A stretch of 64,000 bases of DNA, taken from the NCBI RefSeq assembly GCF_003063435.1, contig NZ_NESL01000002.1, positions 310,001 through 374,000 on the forward strand. Reading direction: 5' to 3'. Positions 32,290 through 40,881 of this stretch are shown piece after piece. The translations under genes and the position numbers were made by a program. Within the stretch, counting starts at the first letter, position 1. Every line of letters starts with the position of its first letter. The notes under the pieces are model-generated. The model saw only the letters and a list, made by a program, of their open reading frames with translations. It had not been told where the DNA came from and did no database searches. Source of the DNA: Limnohabitans sp. 2KL-1 (GTDB lineage Bacteria > Pseudomonadota > Gammaproteobacteria > Burkholderiales > Burkholderiaceae_C).

Positions 32290-33569
32290 TTCCATATTCC
32301 TCTCGTGTCAATTATTATTTTTTGTTTTGGCAGCTCCATTTTTTTAAACTCTTTATGGTCAACTAGTAGAACCAAAATATGAGCACGCTGTAGCAACTCT
32401 TTTATTGTATTTAAACTGATATTTAATGGTAAGTTTGACGGAAGTTTAATGATGTTAGGTTCCGCTGTGAGTACTTTACCTCTATGTTTTTTAGCTACTT
32501 TTTCGGTTATTTCTAAAGCAGGGCTTTGCCGCAGGTCATCAATGTCGGGCTTAAAGGTAAGGCCTAAGCATCCGATTATCACCTCATCATTATTTATTAA
32601 TGGGTTTTCATTCAAAAAACTATCTACACCTTCAAATATTTTTGCAATAACCCAATCGGGCTTTTTAGTATTTACAATTCGAGCTGTACTTATTATTTTA
32701 GATTCTTCAGGCGCAGCGCTAACGATGAACCACGGGTCCACAGCTATGCAATGTCCGCCCACCCCGGGGCCGGGCTGCAAAATGTTGACCCGGGGGTGGC
32801 GATTGGCCAGTTTGATCAATTCCCACACGTTGATGTTCAGCTTGTCGCAGATCATCGACAGTTCGTTGGCAAAGGCGATGTTCACGTCCCTGAAGCTGTT
32901 TTCTGTCAGCTTGCACATTTCTGCAGTGCGAGCGTTGGTAATCACGCATTGGCCCAGCACAAAGGTTTTGTACAGGCGCACCGCCGCATCAGAGCATTTG
33001 GGGGTCATGCCGCCAATCACCCGGTCGTTTTGCACCAGTTCGCGCAGCACATGGCCAGGCAGCACGCGTTCAGGGCAGTGCGCCACGCGGATGTCGCTGT
33101 CTTCCCCATGCGTTTGCGGGAATGTCAGGTCTGGCCGTGCTTCTGCCAGCCAAGCGGCCATTTGTTCTGTGGCCCCCACGGGCGAGGTGGATTCAAGAAT
33201 GACCAGATCACCTTTCTTGATGACCGGGGCAATGGATTTGGCTGCACTCTCGATGTAGTCCAGGTCTGGGTGGTGCGGGCCGCTGGGGCCGTCTTTAAAA
33301 GGCGTGGGCACTGCAATCAAAAATGCTTCTGCGGGCTCGGGCGTGGTGGTGGCCCGCAAATAGCCTTCTGTCACGGCGGCTTGCACAACCATGTCCAGGT
33401 CGGGCTCCACGATGTGGATGCGGCCTTGGTTGATGGTGTCCACGGCTTGCTGGTTCACGTCCACCCCGATCACTTGGATCTTGCGGCTGGCAAACACGGC
33501 GGCTGTGGGCAGACCGATGTAGCCCAGGCCGATGATGGAGATGGTTTTGTAAGGGTGTGGCGTGTTCAT
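32286..33569 (-). CDS. wecC: UDP-N-acetyl-D-mannosaminuronate dehydrogenase WecC
   Basis: WecC oxidises UDP-ManNAc to UDP-ManNAcA. The 427-residue protein aligns throughout with E. coli Wec[35 protein letters not shown], the catalytic-region [21 protein letters not shown] and [17 protein letters not shown]. Its 5' two thirds are high-GC and use GC-ending codons. From about 32715 to the stop the sequence becomes AT-rich with A/T-ending codons while still encoding the normal protein, so the gene is a hybrid. It overlaps wecB by 4 nt. Confidence 0.95.
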   Translation of the reverse strand: MNTPHPYKTISIIGLGYIGLPTAAVFASRKIQVIGVDVNQQAVDTINQGRIHIVEPDLDMVVQAAVTEGYLRATTTPEPAEAFLIAVPTPFKDGPSGPHHPDLDYIESAAKSIAPVIKKGDLVILESTSPVGATEQMAAWLAEARPDLTFPQTHGEDSDIRVAHCPERVLPGHVLRELVQNDRVIGGMTPKCSDAAVRLYKTFVLGQCVITNARTAEMCKLTENSFRDVNIAFANELSMICDKLNINVWELIKLANRHPRVNILQPGPGVGGHCIAVDPWFIVSAAPEESKIISTARIVNTKKPDWVIAKIFEGVDSFLNENPLINNDEVIIGCLGLTFKPDIDDLRQSPALEITEKVAKKHRGKVLTAEPNIIKLPSNLPLNISLNTIKELLQRAHILVLLVDHKEFKKMELPKQKIIIDTRGIWK

Positions 33570-34699
33570 GCGGCTTGGTCGGTGCTGAGTTGTTCAAAGG
33601 TTTGGCGTATGCGCTGGCAGGCCTGCCCGTCGCCATAGGGGTTGTGGGCAAATGACATTTGTCGGTAAGCGTTGTCGTCTTGCAGCAGGCGCTGGGTTTC
33701 TTGCACGATGCGGTCTTGGTCTGTGCCCACCAGGCGCACGGTGCCTGCGGCCACGGCTTCGGGGCGTTCGGTGGTGTCGCGCATCACCAGCACGGGTTTG
33801 CCCAGCGAGGGGGCTTCTTCTTGGATGCCGCCGGAGTCGGTCAGGATGATGTGGCTGCGCTTCATGAGGTAGACAAAGGGCAGGTAGTCTTGTGGCTCGA
33901 TCAGATGCACGCTGTCGGTGTCGCCCAAGATGCGGCGCACGGGTTCTTGCACTTGGGGGTTCAGGTGCACGGGGTAGACAACTTGCACGCCGCGTTGGCT
34001 GGCAATGTTTTTCAGGGCCTGGCACATGGCTTCAAACCCTGCGCCAAAGTTTTCGCGGCGGTGCCCGGTCACCAGCACAAGGCGTTTGTCTGCATCCAAA
34101 AACGGAAAGCGGGCGGCCAGTTCGCCGTTCAGCGCGGTGTCGGTGTCGATGCGCTGGCTGACGCTGAGCAGGGCATCGATGACGGTGTTGCCTGTGACGT
34201 GGATGTCGGCGGGCTGCACGTTTTCTTTGAGCAGGTTTTGCCTGGACTCTTCGGTGGGTGCAAAGTGCAGCGCAGTGAGCCGCCCTGTGATCTGGCGGTT
34301 GCCTTCTTCTGGCCAGGGTGAATAGAGTTTGTGGGTGCGCAGCCCGGCTTCGATGTGTGCCACGCCTGTTTGCCGGTAATAGGCGGCCAAGCTGGTGGCC
34401 ATGGTGGTCGATGTGTCGCCATGCACCAGCACCCATTTCGGTTGGTAGTCGGCCAGTACGCCGTCCATGCCTTGCAAGATGTTGCAGCTCAGTTGTGTGA
34501 GCGTTTGCCCGGGGCGCATGAGGTCGAGGTCGTAATCTGGCTCGATCTCAAACAGCTGCAGCACTTGGTCCAGCATTTGTCGGTGCTGCGCTGTCACGCA
34601 GACTTTGACTTGCAGCGAGGGCGATTGCTGCAGGGCCTTGACCAAGGGCGCCATCTTGATGGCTTCAGGCCGCGTGCCAAAGACAATGAGCAGTTTCAT
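33566..34699 (-). CDS. wecB: UDP-N-acetylglucosamine 2-epimerase WecB
   Basis: WecB interconverts UDP-GlcNAc and UDP-ManNAc, the substrate of WecC. The 377-residue protein (E. coli 376) starts [20 protein letters not shown] and carries [39 protein letters not shown] and [30 protein letters not shown] longer open frame upstream is non-coding. The ATG overlaps the stop of a truncated dehydrogenase leader peptide in ATGA. Confidence 0.96.
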   Translation of the reverse strand: MKLLIVFGTRPEAIKMAPLVKALQQSPSLQVKVCVTAQHRQMLDQVLQLFEIEPDYDLDLMRPGQTLTQLSCNILQGMDGVLADYQPKWVLVHGDTSTTMATSLAAYYRQTGVAHIEAGLRTHKLYSPWPEEGNRQITGRLTALHFAPTEESRQNLLKENVQPADIHVTGNTVIDALLSVSQRIDTDTALNGELAARFPFLDADKRLVLVTGHRRENFGAGFEAMCQALKNIASQRGVQVVYPVHLNPQVQEPVRRILGDTDSVHLIEPQDYLPFVYLMKRSHIILTDSGGIQEEAPSLGKPVLVMRDTTERPEAVAAGTVRLVGTDQDRIVQETQRLLQDDNAYRQMSFAHNPYGDGQACQRIRQTFEQLSTDQAA

Positions 34700-34785
34700 G
34701 CCAGCCCCCTGCCCTGTTGCACCGCCAGCGGCAAGCCGACGTAGCCCAGGCCAATGATGGCGATGGTTTTGTTTTGGGTGTTCAT
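34696..34785 (-). pseudogene. 5' remnant of a second nucleotide-sugar dehydrogenase gene (TviB/WbpO type)
   Basis: The 29-codon frame [20 protein letters not shown] then AVQQGRGLA encodes a UDP-sugar dehydrogenase NAD-binding start ([10 protein letters not shown]) and then stops. The stop TGA overlaps the wecB start in ATGA. The rest of the gene has been deleted and the fusion leaves a leader-like small ORF directly coupled to wecB. The 136 nt upstream (34786-34922) contain three GC-rich hairpins on the minus strand but no T-run. Confidence 0.75.
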
Positions 34786-34922
34786 GGTGTGTGACAGCGG
34801 TTGTGAAGCGGGAATGCGGCAGCGCCTGTCTGGGCAGGCGTCGGCTTGGGATGCGGTGTTTTTTTTTGCTTGAAGGGGCGTATGCCACGCCCTTCGCCCA
34901 CGGGGTGGGCTTGGGTGATGCG

Positions 34923-35369
34923 TTAAGCGGGAGCTGCTGTGGATTTACGTGGGCGGCCGCCTTTGGCTCCGTTGGCTTTGGCGGCTTGTGTTTTGGCTTC
35001 TGACTTGACGCTGCCTGCCTTCGCGGCATGTTGGCGCATCCAGCTTCGGCTGCCGAACAGCCCTGCCAGCAAGCCTTCTACCGTCAGGTCTGCATCGAGT
35101 TGGGGCCAGTGCAGGCCAATGCCGTAGGGCGAGATTTCAATGTCGGCCAGTTCGGCTGGGCGTGCGATGGCAAGGCCTTGGGCCAGATGCGGTGGAAATG
35201 AAAACGATGAGCCATTGATCAGGTCAACGACGATGTGTTTTTTGCGTGTGTCATAGCGTGCAGACAGTGCTCGCAATCCGCTGGCCTGCTCCACTTGGCC
35301 CCGGGCTTGGGCTGCCTCGACCTGCGCAAGTTCTGTTTTGATCCATTCAGGTGTGTTGGCTTTGGTCAT
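34923..35369 (-). CDS. DUF2442-domain protein
   Basis: The 148-residue protein has [23 protein letters not shown] and the strongly conserved [26 protein letters not shown] of DUF2442. Such proteins are often paired with DUF4160 partners and are suspected antitoxins; no partner is present here. The C-terminal tail is Lys/Ala-rich ([21 protein letters not shown]..) and may bind nucleic acid. Confidence 0.82.
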   Translation of the reverse strand: MTKANTPEWIKTELAQVEAAQARGQVEQASGLRALSARYDTRKKHIVVDLINGSSFSFPPHLAQGLAIARPAELADIEISPYGIGLHWPQLDADLTVEGLLAGLFGSRSWMRQHAAKAGSVKSEAKTQAAKANGAKGGRPRKSTAAPA

Positions 35370-35422
35370 GCAAGGTGCTCCAGTGGGTTCTGAGCTGTTT
35401 CAAATACGCATTGACGGCCATC

Positions 35423-35465
35423 ATTAATTGGGGTCACGTTAATTGGGGTCAGATCCCGATTGTTT
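35423..35465 (+). repeat. Dispersed palindrome, compound copy (right flank, copy 1)
   Basis: The half-unit TTAATTGGGGTCACG is followed directly by the full TTAATTGGGGTCAGATCCCG continuing ATTGTTT. Orientation is opposite to the left-flank copies. It lies between the DUF2442 gene and the ParE gene; between it and the ParE stop (35607) nothing was recognised. Confidence 0.88.
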
Positions 35466-35606
35466 AGAAGACCTGGTGCTCACGATCCGCTGCATAGGAG
35501 AGAACCGCCAAAACGTCCTCTTGGGTCAACTCGGGGAAGTCTTCCAATTTTTGTATCAAGGATGGGCCCCAGGCAATCCAGGGAAGAAAAGCGGGGTATG
35601 CGCGCG

Positions 35607-35936
35607 TCAGTGAGCGGTGTTGTTGTTGTCGACGTCGTCTTGCAGCAGCGTTTCATAATCCTGACCACCGTAAAAAACACCCAGGATTAATACCTCTTCG
35701 GTGGTGACTGCGAATGCGATCACTGCTCTTTTCTTATAGTTTGTGACCCGCAAGCCTGGACGCACGTCATCGCGTTGAGTACCTCGCTGCGGAAATGTGG
35801 TCAAACTTTCGCAATAACTGACGATGCCATCGGTGTAAGCCATGGCAATGGCCGGTGATGCACGACGGGCAATGTAGTCGAGCAAGTCACTCAATTGCTT
35901 CAGTGCTTCCGGGCTGAAAATGACTCGGTGGGTCAC
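35607..35936 (-). CDS. parE: ParE-family toxin
   Basis: The 109-residue protein starts V-T-H-R-V-I-F-S-P-E-A-L at a GTG that overlaps the antitoxin stop (GTGA) and has the ParE core: SDLLDYIARRASPAIAMAYTD, FPQRGTQRDDVRPGLRVTNYKKRAVIAFAV and VLILGVFYGGQDYE. ParE toxins poison DNA gyrase. The upstream part of the long open frame is a shadow of the antitoxin gene. Confidence 0.88.
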   Translation of the reverse strand: MTHRVIFSPEALKQLSDLLDYIARRASPAIAMAYTDGIVSYCESLTTFPQRGTQRDDVRPGLRVTNYKKRAVIAFAVTTEEVLILGVFYGGQDYETLLQDDVDNNNTAH

Positions 35937-36202
35937 GCTGGCTTGTTGAAACGGGTGGCCAGATGCGCACGAACTTGATCTGCACTCAGGCCGCGAGATG
36001 GATCTGCCTGAATGGCGTCGAAAGCTGGCCCAACATGCTGATGCAACCAACTTTCTAAAGCACGTTCGCGTGCCATTAGCGCCCGAAGACCTTCGCGAAT
36101 GACTTCACTTTCGCTGGCGTAATCGCCCATGCGAACTCTGGCCTTGACTGCGTCTGCCATGTCATTGGGCAGCGTGATGCTCATTTGTTGTGTGGTTCGC
36201 AT
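35933..36202 (-). CDS. parD: ParD-family RHH antitoxin
   Basis: The 89-residue protein has a ribbon-helix-helix start (MSITLPNDMADAVKARVRMGDYASESEVIREGLRAL) and a C-terminal helix that wraps ParE (HQHVGPAFDAIQADPSRGLSADQVRAHL). Starts at 36202 and 36184 are both possible. It precedes parE with a 4-nt overlap. Confidence 0.9.
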   Translation of the reverse strand: MRTTQQMSITLPNDMADAVKARVRMGDYASESEVIREGLRALMARERALESWLHQHVGPAFDAIQADPSRGLSADQVRAHLATRFNKPA

Positions 36203-36270
36203 GGGTGCAGCCCGTTGATCAAGAAGGATTGAATCCTACTATGCGGCAAGTTGTTCGTCCACATAGCCAG

Positions 36271-36296
36271 TTAATTGGGGTCAGATCCCGATTGTT
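36271..36296 (+). repeat. Dispersed palindrome (right flank, copy 2)
   Basis: TTAATTGGGGTCAGATCCCG followed by ATTGTT. It abuts the stop codon of the nucleotidyltransferase gene (36296-36298). Confidence 0.9.
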
Positions 36297-36595
36297 CACA
36301 GCGCAACCCCTTGATGCGCAGCAATGCGGTGAATGGGCTGCTCCAACAAGTTCGGCGCTTTGAGGAGCACGTCGACCCTTCGCCCATGCATGGCACGCGA
36401 GACCTGACTGGCAATGCGCGCCGACATCACGGCAGAATCTGCCAAGTCTTGCGGCACTTCGATCATCAGGTCCACATCGCCCCCCTTGGCCGTGTCATTG
36501 ACCCGAGACCCAAACAGCGTGACCTGCGCACCCTCGCCCAGCACGGCAGTGGCGGTGCTTTTGATGGCGTCAATTTGGGCAGGGGTCAGGCGCAT
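36296..36595 (-). CDS. Minimal nucleotidyltransferase (MNT), possible solitary MntA-type antitoxin
   Basis: The 99-residue protein has the pol-beta-type nucleotidyltransferase motif GSRVNDTAKGGDVDLMIEV (GS...DxD) and a third acidic strand RRVDVLL. In MntA-HepT pairs such proteins AMPylate a HEPN toxin. No HEPN gene is adjacent, so it is either solitary or acts in trans. Confidence 0.82.
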   Translation of the reverse strand: MRLTPAQIDAIKSTATAVLGEGAQVTLFGSRVNDTAKGGDVDLMIEVPQDLADSAVMSARIASQVSRAMHGRRVDVLLKAPNLLEQPIHRIAAHQGVAL

Positions 36596-36618
36596 GGTTC
36601 TGGGGTTCAGTTTTGCGG

Positions 36619-36660
36619 GTTAATTGGGGTCAGGTTAATTGGGGTCAGATCCCGACTTTT
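36619..36660 (+). repeat. Dispersed palindrome, compound copy (right flank, copy 3)
   Basis: GTTAATTGGGGTCAG repeated as GTTAATTGGGGTCAGATCCC followed by GACTTTT. It lies 18 nt beyond the stop of the DUF3368 remnant. Confidence 0.88.
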
Positions 36661-36678
36661 CCGGGGTTGGGAAACGCT

Positions 36679-36849
36679 TTACTGTTCACCAGCCATTGCC
36701 AGTACGGCGCTGACTAAGGCTGGTGCCATAAAAATTTGACTTTGTGCAATTTGGTCCAACCGAGGCTTAACTTGATCAATCAGGCCTGCTTTTTTGGCCT
36801 GAATAAGAACACCCAACGAGCCAACAACTTTGATTTGGTTAATTAAGTT
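36679..36849 (-). pseudogene. 3' remnant of a DUF3368 (PIN-like) toxin gene
   Basis: A minus-strand frame reads NLINQIKVVGSLGVLIQAKK, then AGLIDQVKPRLDQIAQSQIF, and ends ..LAMAGEQ. This is the C-terminal third of DUF3368 proteins (GTLGVLxxAKxxGLI), which are encoded directly after UPF0175 antitoxins, as here. The N-terminal PIN-like catalytic part is missing, so no active toxin is made. Confidence 0.7.
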
Positions 36850-36853
36850 CGGA

Positions 36854-37084
36854 CTATTCTTGCGCTAAATCTTCCGGGCTGATGTCCAGCGTTGGAACGT
36901 GGTTTGCCTTACAAACACTCATGAATTCATAAATGTCTACGCCAGCAATCTGGGCAGCTTTGGCCAACGTGACGCGGCTTTGCTGATACAGCCACAGTGC
37001 ATAGGAAATGCTGATTTCCTTTTGAACTTGGCTGGCCCCCAGAAAAGAGACAAAGTCGTTAGGCAGTTCTATGGCTATTTGCAT
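36854..37084 (-). CDS. UPF0175-family antitoxin
   Basis: The 76-residue protein MQIAIELPNDFVSFLG.. carries the small HTH typical of UPF0175 (ALWLYQQSRVTLAKAAQIAGVDIYEFMSVC) and ends ISPEDLAQE. It is the usual partner of DUF3368 toxins. The same frame is open upstream through a (GGCT)20 microsatellite to a TTG at 37210, which would add 42 residues with repeated Ala-Ser-Gln-Pro; the ATG at 37084 is the standard family start. Confidence 0.85.
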   Translation of the reverse strand: MQIAIELPNDFVSFLGASQVQKEISISYALWLYQQSRVTLAKAAQIAGVDIYEFMSVCKANHVPTLDISPEDLAQE

Positions 37085-37124
37085 GGTGTGCTCCTGCTGG
37101 CATTGCGGACCCAAGCGGCGGAAG

Positions 37125-37207
<83 letters not shown>

Positions 37208-37252
37208 CAAGGCCCGAGTTTATCGCGCCTCATGGTTCACGCCTTGTCCTGC

Positions 37253-37280
37253 GTTAAATGGAGTCAGATCCCGATTGTTT
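37253..37280 (+). repeat. Dispersed palindrome, slightly diverged (right flank, copy 4)
   Basis: GTTAAATGGAGTCAGATCCC followed by GATTGTTT. It abuts the stop codon of the HigA-like gene (37281-37283). Confidence 0.87.
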
Positions 37281-37577
37281 TCACACGCCGACGTGAAGTT
37301 TTGCAGTCATGTCAATTCCTAGCGCTTTCATCACGGCCAGCATTGTTTTAAGTGTTGGGTTACCTTTTTCGCTAAATGAACGATAAAGCTGTTCGCGGGA
37401 GAGGCCTGTTTGCTCTGAAATTTCAGCCATTCCTTTGGCCCTGGCCACCACGCCCAGTGCCTTTGCGATGTAGGCGGCATCGCCGGTTTCCAGTGCATCG
37501 GCCATGAAGATCGCCATGGCTTGAGGTCCGTCCAAAGCCGCAGCTGGATCGTAGTTGTAAAGCAGTTGTTCACTCAT
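37281..37577 (-). CDS. HigA-like HTH antitoxin (addiction module antidote)
   Basis: The 98-residue protein has a central helix-turn-helix (GMAEISEQTGLSREQLYRSFSEKGNPTLKTMLAVMKALG). It belongs to the same family as the orphan at 14961. The start overlaps the toxin stop by 4 nt (toxin first). Its last 50 codons are duplicated at 37970-38118 together with the flanking palindrome. Confidence 0.9.
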   Translation of the reverse strand: MSEQLLYNYDPAAALDGPQAMAIFMADALETGDAAYIAKALGVVARAKGMAEISEQTGLSREQLYRSFSEKGNPTLKTMLAVMKALGIDMTAKLHVGV

Positions 37578-37882
37578 TCTTCACCTCCATTTTTCCATTC
37601 GCTTGCAAGGCGTTTTGCGTTTTCAATGTCGCGACTTTGGGTACGCTTGTCACCCCCGCACAACAAAACGACCAAAGCATTGCCACGTTGCTGGAAATAA
37701 ACCCTGTAGCCTGCACCGTAATGAATCCGTAATTCGCTGACACCATCACCCACCGGCTGGACATCACCTGGGAGTCCGTTTGCCAGTCGAAAGATGCGAG
37801 CGGCAATCGCTGCTTTGGCCAGCCGATCTTTCAGCCGACGTTCCCAGTTTTGGAAAGTGGCTGTTTGTTTGATCTCAAACAC
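37574..37882 (-). CDS. HigB/RelE-type addiction-module killer protein
   Basis: The 102-residue protein starts MFEIKQTATFQNWERRLKDR and contains RIFRLANGLPGDVQPVGDGVSELRIHYGAGYRVYFQ and LCGGDKRTQSRDIENAKRL, the full signature of the 'putative addiction module killer' RelE subfamily. Likely an mRNA interferase. Intact, with its antitoxin directly downstream. Confidence 0.92.
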   Translation of the reverse strand: MFEIKQTATFQNWERRLKDRLAKAAIAARIFRLANGLPGDVQPVGDGVSELRIHYGAGYRVYFQQRGNALVVLLCGGDKRTQSRDIENAKRLASEWKNGGEE

Positions 37883-37942
37883 GGATAGATTGTAGTTTAT
37901 AGACTACTGCCATACAAGGCCACCTTGCCTATTGGCCAAGGG

Positions 37943-37970
37943 TAATTGAGGTCAGATCCCGATTGTTTTC
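37943..37970 (+). repeat. Dispersed palindrome (right flank, copy 5)
   Basis: GTAATTGAGGTCAGATCCCG followed by ATTGTTTT. It abuts the stop of the duplicated HigA tail, repeating the arrangement at 37253. Confidence 0.87.
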
Positions 37971-38118
37971 ACACGCTGAGGTGAAGTTTTGCAGTCATGT
38001 CAATTCCTAGCGCTTTCATCACGGCCAGCATTGTTTTGAGCGTGGGGTTGCCTTTTTCGCTAAATGAACGATAGAGCTGTTCGCGGGAGAGGCCTGTTGG
38101 CTCTGAAATCTCTGCCAT
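37970..38118 (-). pseudogene. Duplicated 3' part of the HigA-like gene
   Basis: About 150 nt repeat the last 50 codons of the antitoxin at 37281 with few changes (MAEISEPTGLSREQLYRSFS.., ending KLHLSV). It begins at an internal Met codon, so a ~49-residue HTH peptide might be made. It lies between the palindrome and the wzc stop. Confidence 0.85.
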
Positions 38119-38140
38119 AACTTGCGGGGTTCATTGGGTT

Positions 38141-40393
38141 TTATTGGGTTTGGCCGTAGTTGTACGACTGGTAACGGTAGCGTTTGTCTTTGTAGCCGTA
38201 GGCATAGCCGTAGCGGCGTTTTTGAATGTCCAGGCCGTTGAAGATGATGCCTTTGACTGAGACGCCCGATTGCGACAAGCGTTTGGTGGATTCCTGGACT
38301 TCGCCCAGCGATGTCACGTCTGCGCGTGCCACCAAGAAGGTGGTGCCTGCTTGCGGCGCAAGGATGGCGGTGTCGGACACGGCGAGCACAGGCGGGGTGT
38401 CGATGAGGACGATGTCGTATTGGCTGGACAGATTTTTCAAGAGGCTTTGTGCGGCGGGCGACATCAACAATTCGGCCGGGTTGGGTGGCAAAGTGCCGGT
38501 GGTGATGAGGTCCAGCCCGGGGACGACGGCTTTGCGCAGGGCTCTGCCAAGTTCAGGGTTGCCGGCAATCAGTTCGGACAAGCCCAAGGCGCGGTTTTGG
38601 CCAAAGAATTGGTGGATGTGGCCTTTGCGCATGTCGGCATCGATGAGCAGCACGCGCTGGCCCGCCGAGGCGAGGACGGCAGCAAAGTTGGCCGAGGTGA
38701 ACGATTTGCCAATGCCTGGCGTGGGGCCGGTGATGAGCACGATGTTGTTGGGTGCATCGAGCATGGCAAATTTGAGCGAGGTGCGCAGACTGCGCAGGCT
38801 TTCAATGGCAGGCTCTTCAGGTTTGGCAGCAGCCAGCAAGTGCAAGCCTGGCTTGAAGGCTTTGGCATCGGCGTGCAGTTGGCGCTGCGTGGGCGACAGG
38901 GGGATGGTCGCAAAAACGCCAAGGCCGAGGTGTTGTTCGAGTTCTTCGGCATTTTTGATGCCCGAGCGCAGGCTGTTGCGCACAAAGGCGAGCACCAGGC
39001 CTGCCAGCAGGCCAAGCATGGCCGACAGGGCGAGCACGATGGCGCGCTGGGGCTTGACCGGGCGTTCTGGGTGGACGGCAATGTCAATGATGCGAACGTT
39101 GCCGACTTTGCCTTCTTTGATGAGGCGCAGTTGCTGGTAACTGTTGAGCAAGTTGGTGTAAAGCTCACTGTCTACCTTCACGTCGCGCGTCAGGCGCAGC
39201 AGGTCTTGTTCGATGCCGGGCAGTGTTTTGACTTTGCCGTCCATGCCGCGCAGCAGTCCCTGGATGTCACGGATGGTGCCGTCCAGTGCTTGCATGCTGG
39301 GGTGTTCGGCGGTGTAGCGGGTTTCGAGTTCTTTGCGTTTGGCCTGGAGGTCGAAGAGTTTGACTTTCAGGTCAACGCCTTGCTTGAGGTAGGCAGCGGC
39401 TTCGCTGTTGAGGTCAAAGGTGCCTTTGCGCGTGCGAAATTCGTTGAAACTGGCTTCGGAGGATTGGAGTTGCGCCTTGAGTTGGGGCAGTTGTGTGTTG
39501 AGGAAGGCGAGGGATTTTTCGGCCTCGGCTGCTTTGCGCTGGATGTTCTGACGAACGTAGAGGGAACCGATTTCGTTGAGGATTTTGGTGATGCGGTCGG
39601 GGCTGGCGCCCTCCAGCGTGGTGCGCAGCACGCCCGACTGTTTGCCTTGCTCGGCGATCTTGATTTCTTTTTGCAGCTGCTCGGTGATGCTGAGATGCGA
39701 GCTGCGGGTGATGTAGAACTCGGCGCCGGGTTTGCCCACAGCGGAGCTCACCACCAATTGGCCAGGCTGCCCCAAGTATTTGAAGTTGAGGGGCTTTTCA
39801 AATGCGGCTTGGCCCAGCAGCTGGCCTTCGGGGGAGGCCAGTGCGTAGCCCTTATCGGTCAAGATGATCGAGAACTGTTCGCCCTCTTGCGTGGGGTGGA
39901 CGCTGAAGCTGACGATGCGTATGGATTCGTTGCCGCGCACGTAGCCTTTGAAGCCCATGATGCCGGGAATGGAGGGTTCGGTTTGGCCCCGTGCCAGCCA
40001 GCCGCCAATGATGGGCAGGTATTTGGGGGTGACATTGAGGTCGAGTTGCAGGTTGCTGACGACTTGGCCCACGACCAGGCGCGAGCGCAGGATTTCGATT
40101 TCGGCGCTGGCGGGGGATTTGATGTCGAACAGGCTGCCGGCCTCGCCCATGATGGCCCCCATGGGGTTGCCTTTGGCGTCTTCGACCTGAATGAGGGTGT
40201 TGGCTTCGTAGATGGGCGTGGCCATCAGCGCGTAGGCACCGCCCAGGGCCATGATGATGGCCGTGACGGCAGCGATGAGTTTTTTCTGGTCCAGCACGAT
40301 GTCGAGCAGGTCCAGCAAGTTGATGCTGTCGTCGTCTTCTCCCATGGGCATGGGCTGCTGCATGGGTTGAACGTTGGCGTGGGGGAGATTCAT
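38141..40393 (-). CDS. wzc: Polysaccharide co-polymerase/tyrosine autokinase Wzc
   Basis: The 750-residue inner-membrane protein has an N-terminal Wzz domain (helix near 40-62), a long periplasmic coiled-coil region (about 280-420), a second membrane helix near 445-470, and a C-terminal bacterial tyrosine kinase with Walker A GPTPGIGKSF near 552, Walker A' VLLIDADMRKG and Walker B IVLIDTPPV. The tail has a tyrosine cluster (GYAYGYKDKRYRYQSYNYG) for autophosphorylation. It sets chain length and couples polymerisation to export through Wza. Wzb and Wza genes stand upstream in the same operon. TA cassettes follow downstream. Confidence 0.96.
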   Translation of the reverse strand: MNLPHANVQPMQQPMPMGEDDDSINLLDLLDIVLDQKKLIAAVTAIIMALGGAYALMATPIYEANTLIQVEDAKGNPMGAIMGEAGSLFDIKSPASAEIEILRSRLVVGQVVSNLQLDLNVTPKYLPIIGGWLARGQTEPSIPGIMGFKGYVRGNESIRIVSFSVHPTQEGEQFSIILTDKGYALASPEGQLLGQAAFEKPLNFKYLGQPGQLVVSSAVGKPGAEFYITRSSHLSITEQLQKEIKIAEQGKQSGVLRTTLEGASPDRITKILNEIGSLYVRQNIQRKAAEAEKSLAFLNTQLPQLKAQLQSSEASFNEFRTRKGTFDLNSEAAAYLKQGVDLKVKLFDLQAKRKELETRYTAEHPSMQALDGTIRDIQGLLRGMDGKVKTLPGIEQDLLRLTRDVKVDSELYTNLLNSYQQLRLIKEGKVGNVRIIDIAVHPERPVKPQRAIVLALSAMLGLLAGLVLAFVRNSLRSGIKNAEELEQHLGLGVFATIPLSPTQRQLHADAKAFKPGLHLLAAAKPEEPAIESLRSLRTSLKFAMLDAPNNIVLITGPTPGIGKSFTSANFAAVLASAGQRVLLIDADMRKGHIHQFFGQNRALGLSELIAGNPELGRALRKAVVPGLDLITTGTLPPNPAELLMSPAAQSLLKNLSSQYDIVLIDTPPVLAVSDTAILAPQAGTTFLVARADVTSLGEVQESTKRLSQSGVSVKGIIFNGLDIQKRRYGYAYGYKDKRYRYQSYNYGQTQ

Positions 40394-40414
40394 AACGGGT
40401 CTGTTGTTTTCAAA

Positions 40415-40437
40415 GAGGCTGCGCGGGGCGCGGCCTC
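40415..40437 (-). promoter_or_regulatory. Intercistronic hairpin between wzb and wzc
   Basis: GAGGCTGCGC and GCGCGGCCTC form a 10-bp stem with one mismatch around GGG. On the minus strand it is followed by TTTGAAAAC. It may lower wzc relative to wzb/wza or act as a weak attenuator. Confidence 0.5.
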
Positions 40438-40442
40438 GGGGC

Positions 40443-40877
40443 TCAGCTCAGTTGCTTGATGCGCGTGAGCCAGTCGGCAACGCCTTGGGCGATGCCTTGG
40501 TAGGCGGTGTCGAAGGCTTCACGCGGCTGACGGTAGGGGTCAGCAATGTCGTATTGGCCAAATTGCCCTAGGCGAAACACTTTGCCGCGCACGCTGGGGT
40601 AGAGCTGTTCAAGCCGGGTTTTGTGCGCTTGTTCCATGACGAGGATGAGCTCGGCTTGTTGGCACATGACGCTGGTGACTTGCTGGGCCCGGTGGGCACC
40701 CAAGTCGAGCTGGTGCTCTTGGGCGATCTGGATGGATGTGGGGTCTGCCGGTGCGCCGATCAAGGCCCCCAGACCTGCCGACCAGACCTTGCCGTCAGGC
40801 AGGTCACGGGCCAGCAAGACCTGGGCCAGTGGGCTTCGGCAGATGTTGCCGATGCACAAAGTCATGATGTGTTGCAT
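40443..40877 (-). CDS. wzb: Low-molecular-weight protein tyrosine phosphatase Wzb
   Basis: The 144-residue protein starts MQHIMTLCIGNICRSPLAQ with the catalytic P-loop C(x)5R-S, and has the general-acid region DPYRQP near 113. It dephosphorylates Wzc. The ATG at 40877 is 4 nt after the wza stop; the longer frame is a shadow of wza. Located between wza and wzc as in E. coli capsule/colanic acid operons. Confidence 0.94.
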   Translation of the reverse strand: MQHIMTLCIGNICRSPLAQVLLARDLPDGKVWSAGLGALIGAPADPTSIQIAQEHQLDLGAHRAQQVTSVMCQQAELILVMEQAHKTRLEQLYPSVRGKVFRLGQFGQYDIADPYRQPREAFDTAYQGIAQGVADWLTRIKQLS

Positions 40878-40881
40878 GGCG

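Noticed and set aside
33566..35029. Extended N-terminus of WecB (110 extra residues)
   Set aside because: The upstream codons are a His/Pro/Lys-rich shadow and cover the dehydrogenase remnant; the family starts at [12 protein letters not shown].
38270..40459. Long plus-strand open frame (729 codons) opposite wzc
   Set aside because: Antisense shadow of a high-GC gene; Phe/Gly/His-rich low-complexity composition with no domain, while the minus strand encodes a complete Wzc.
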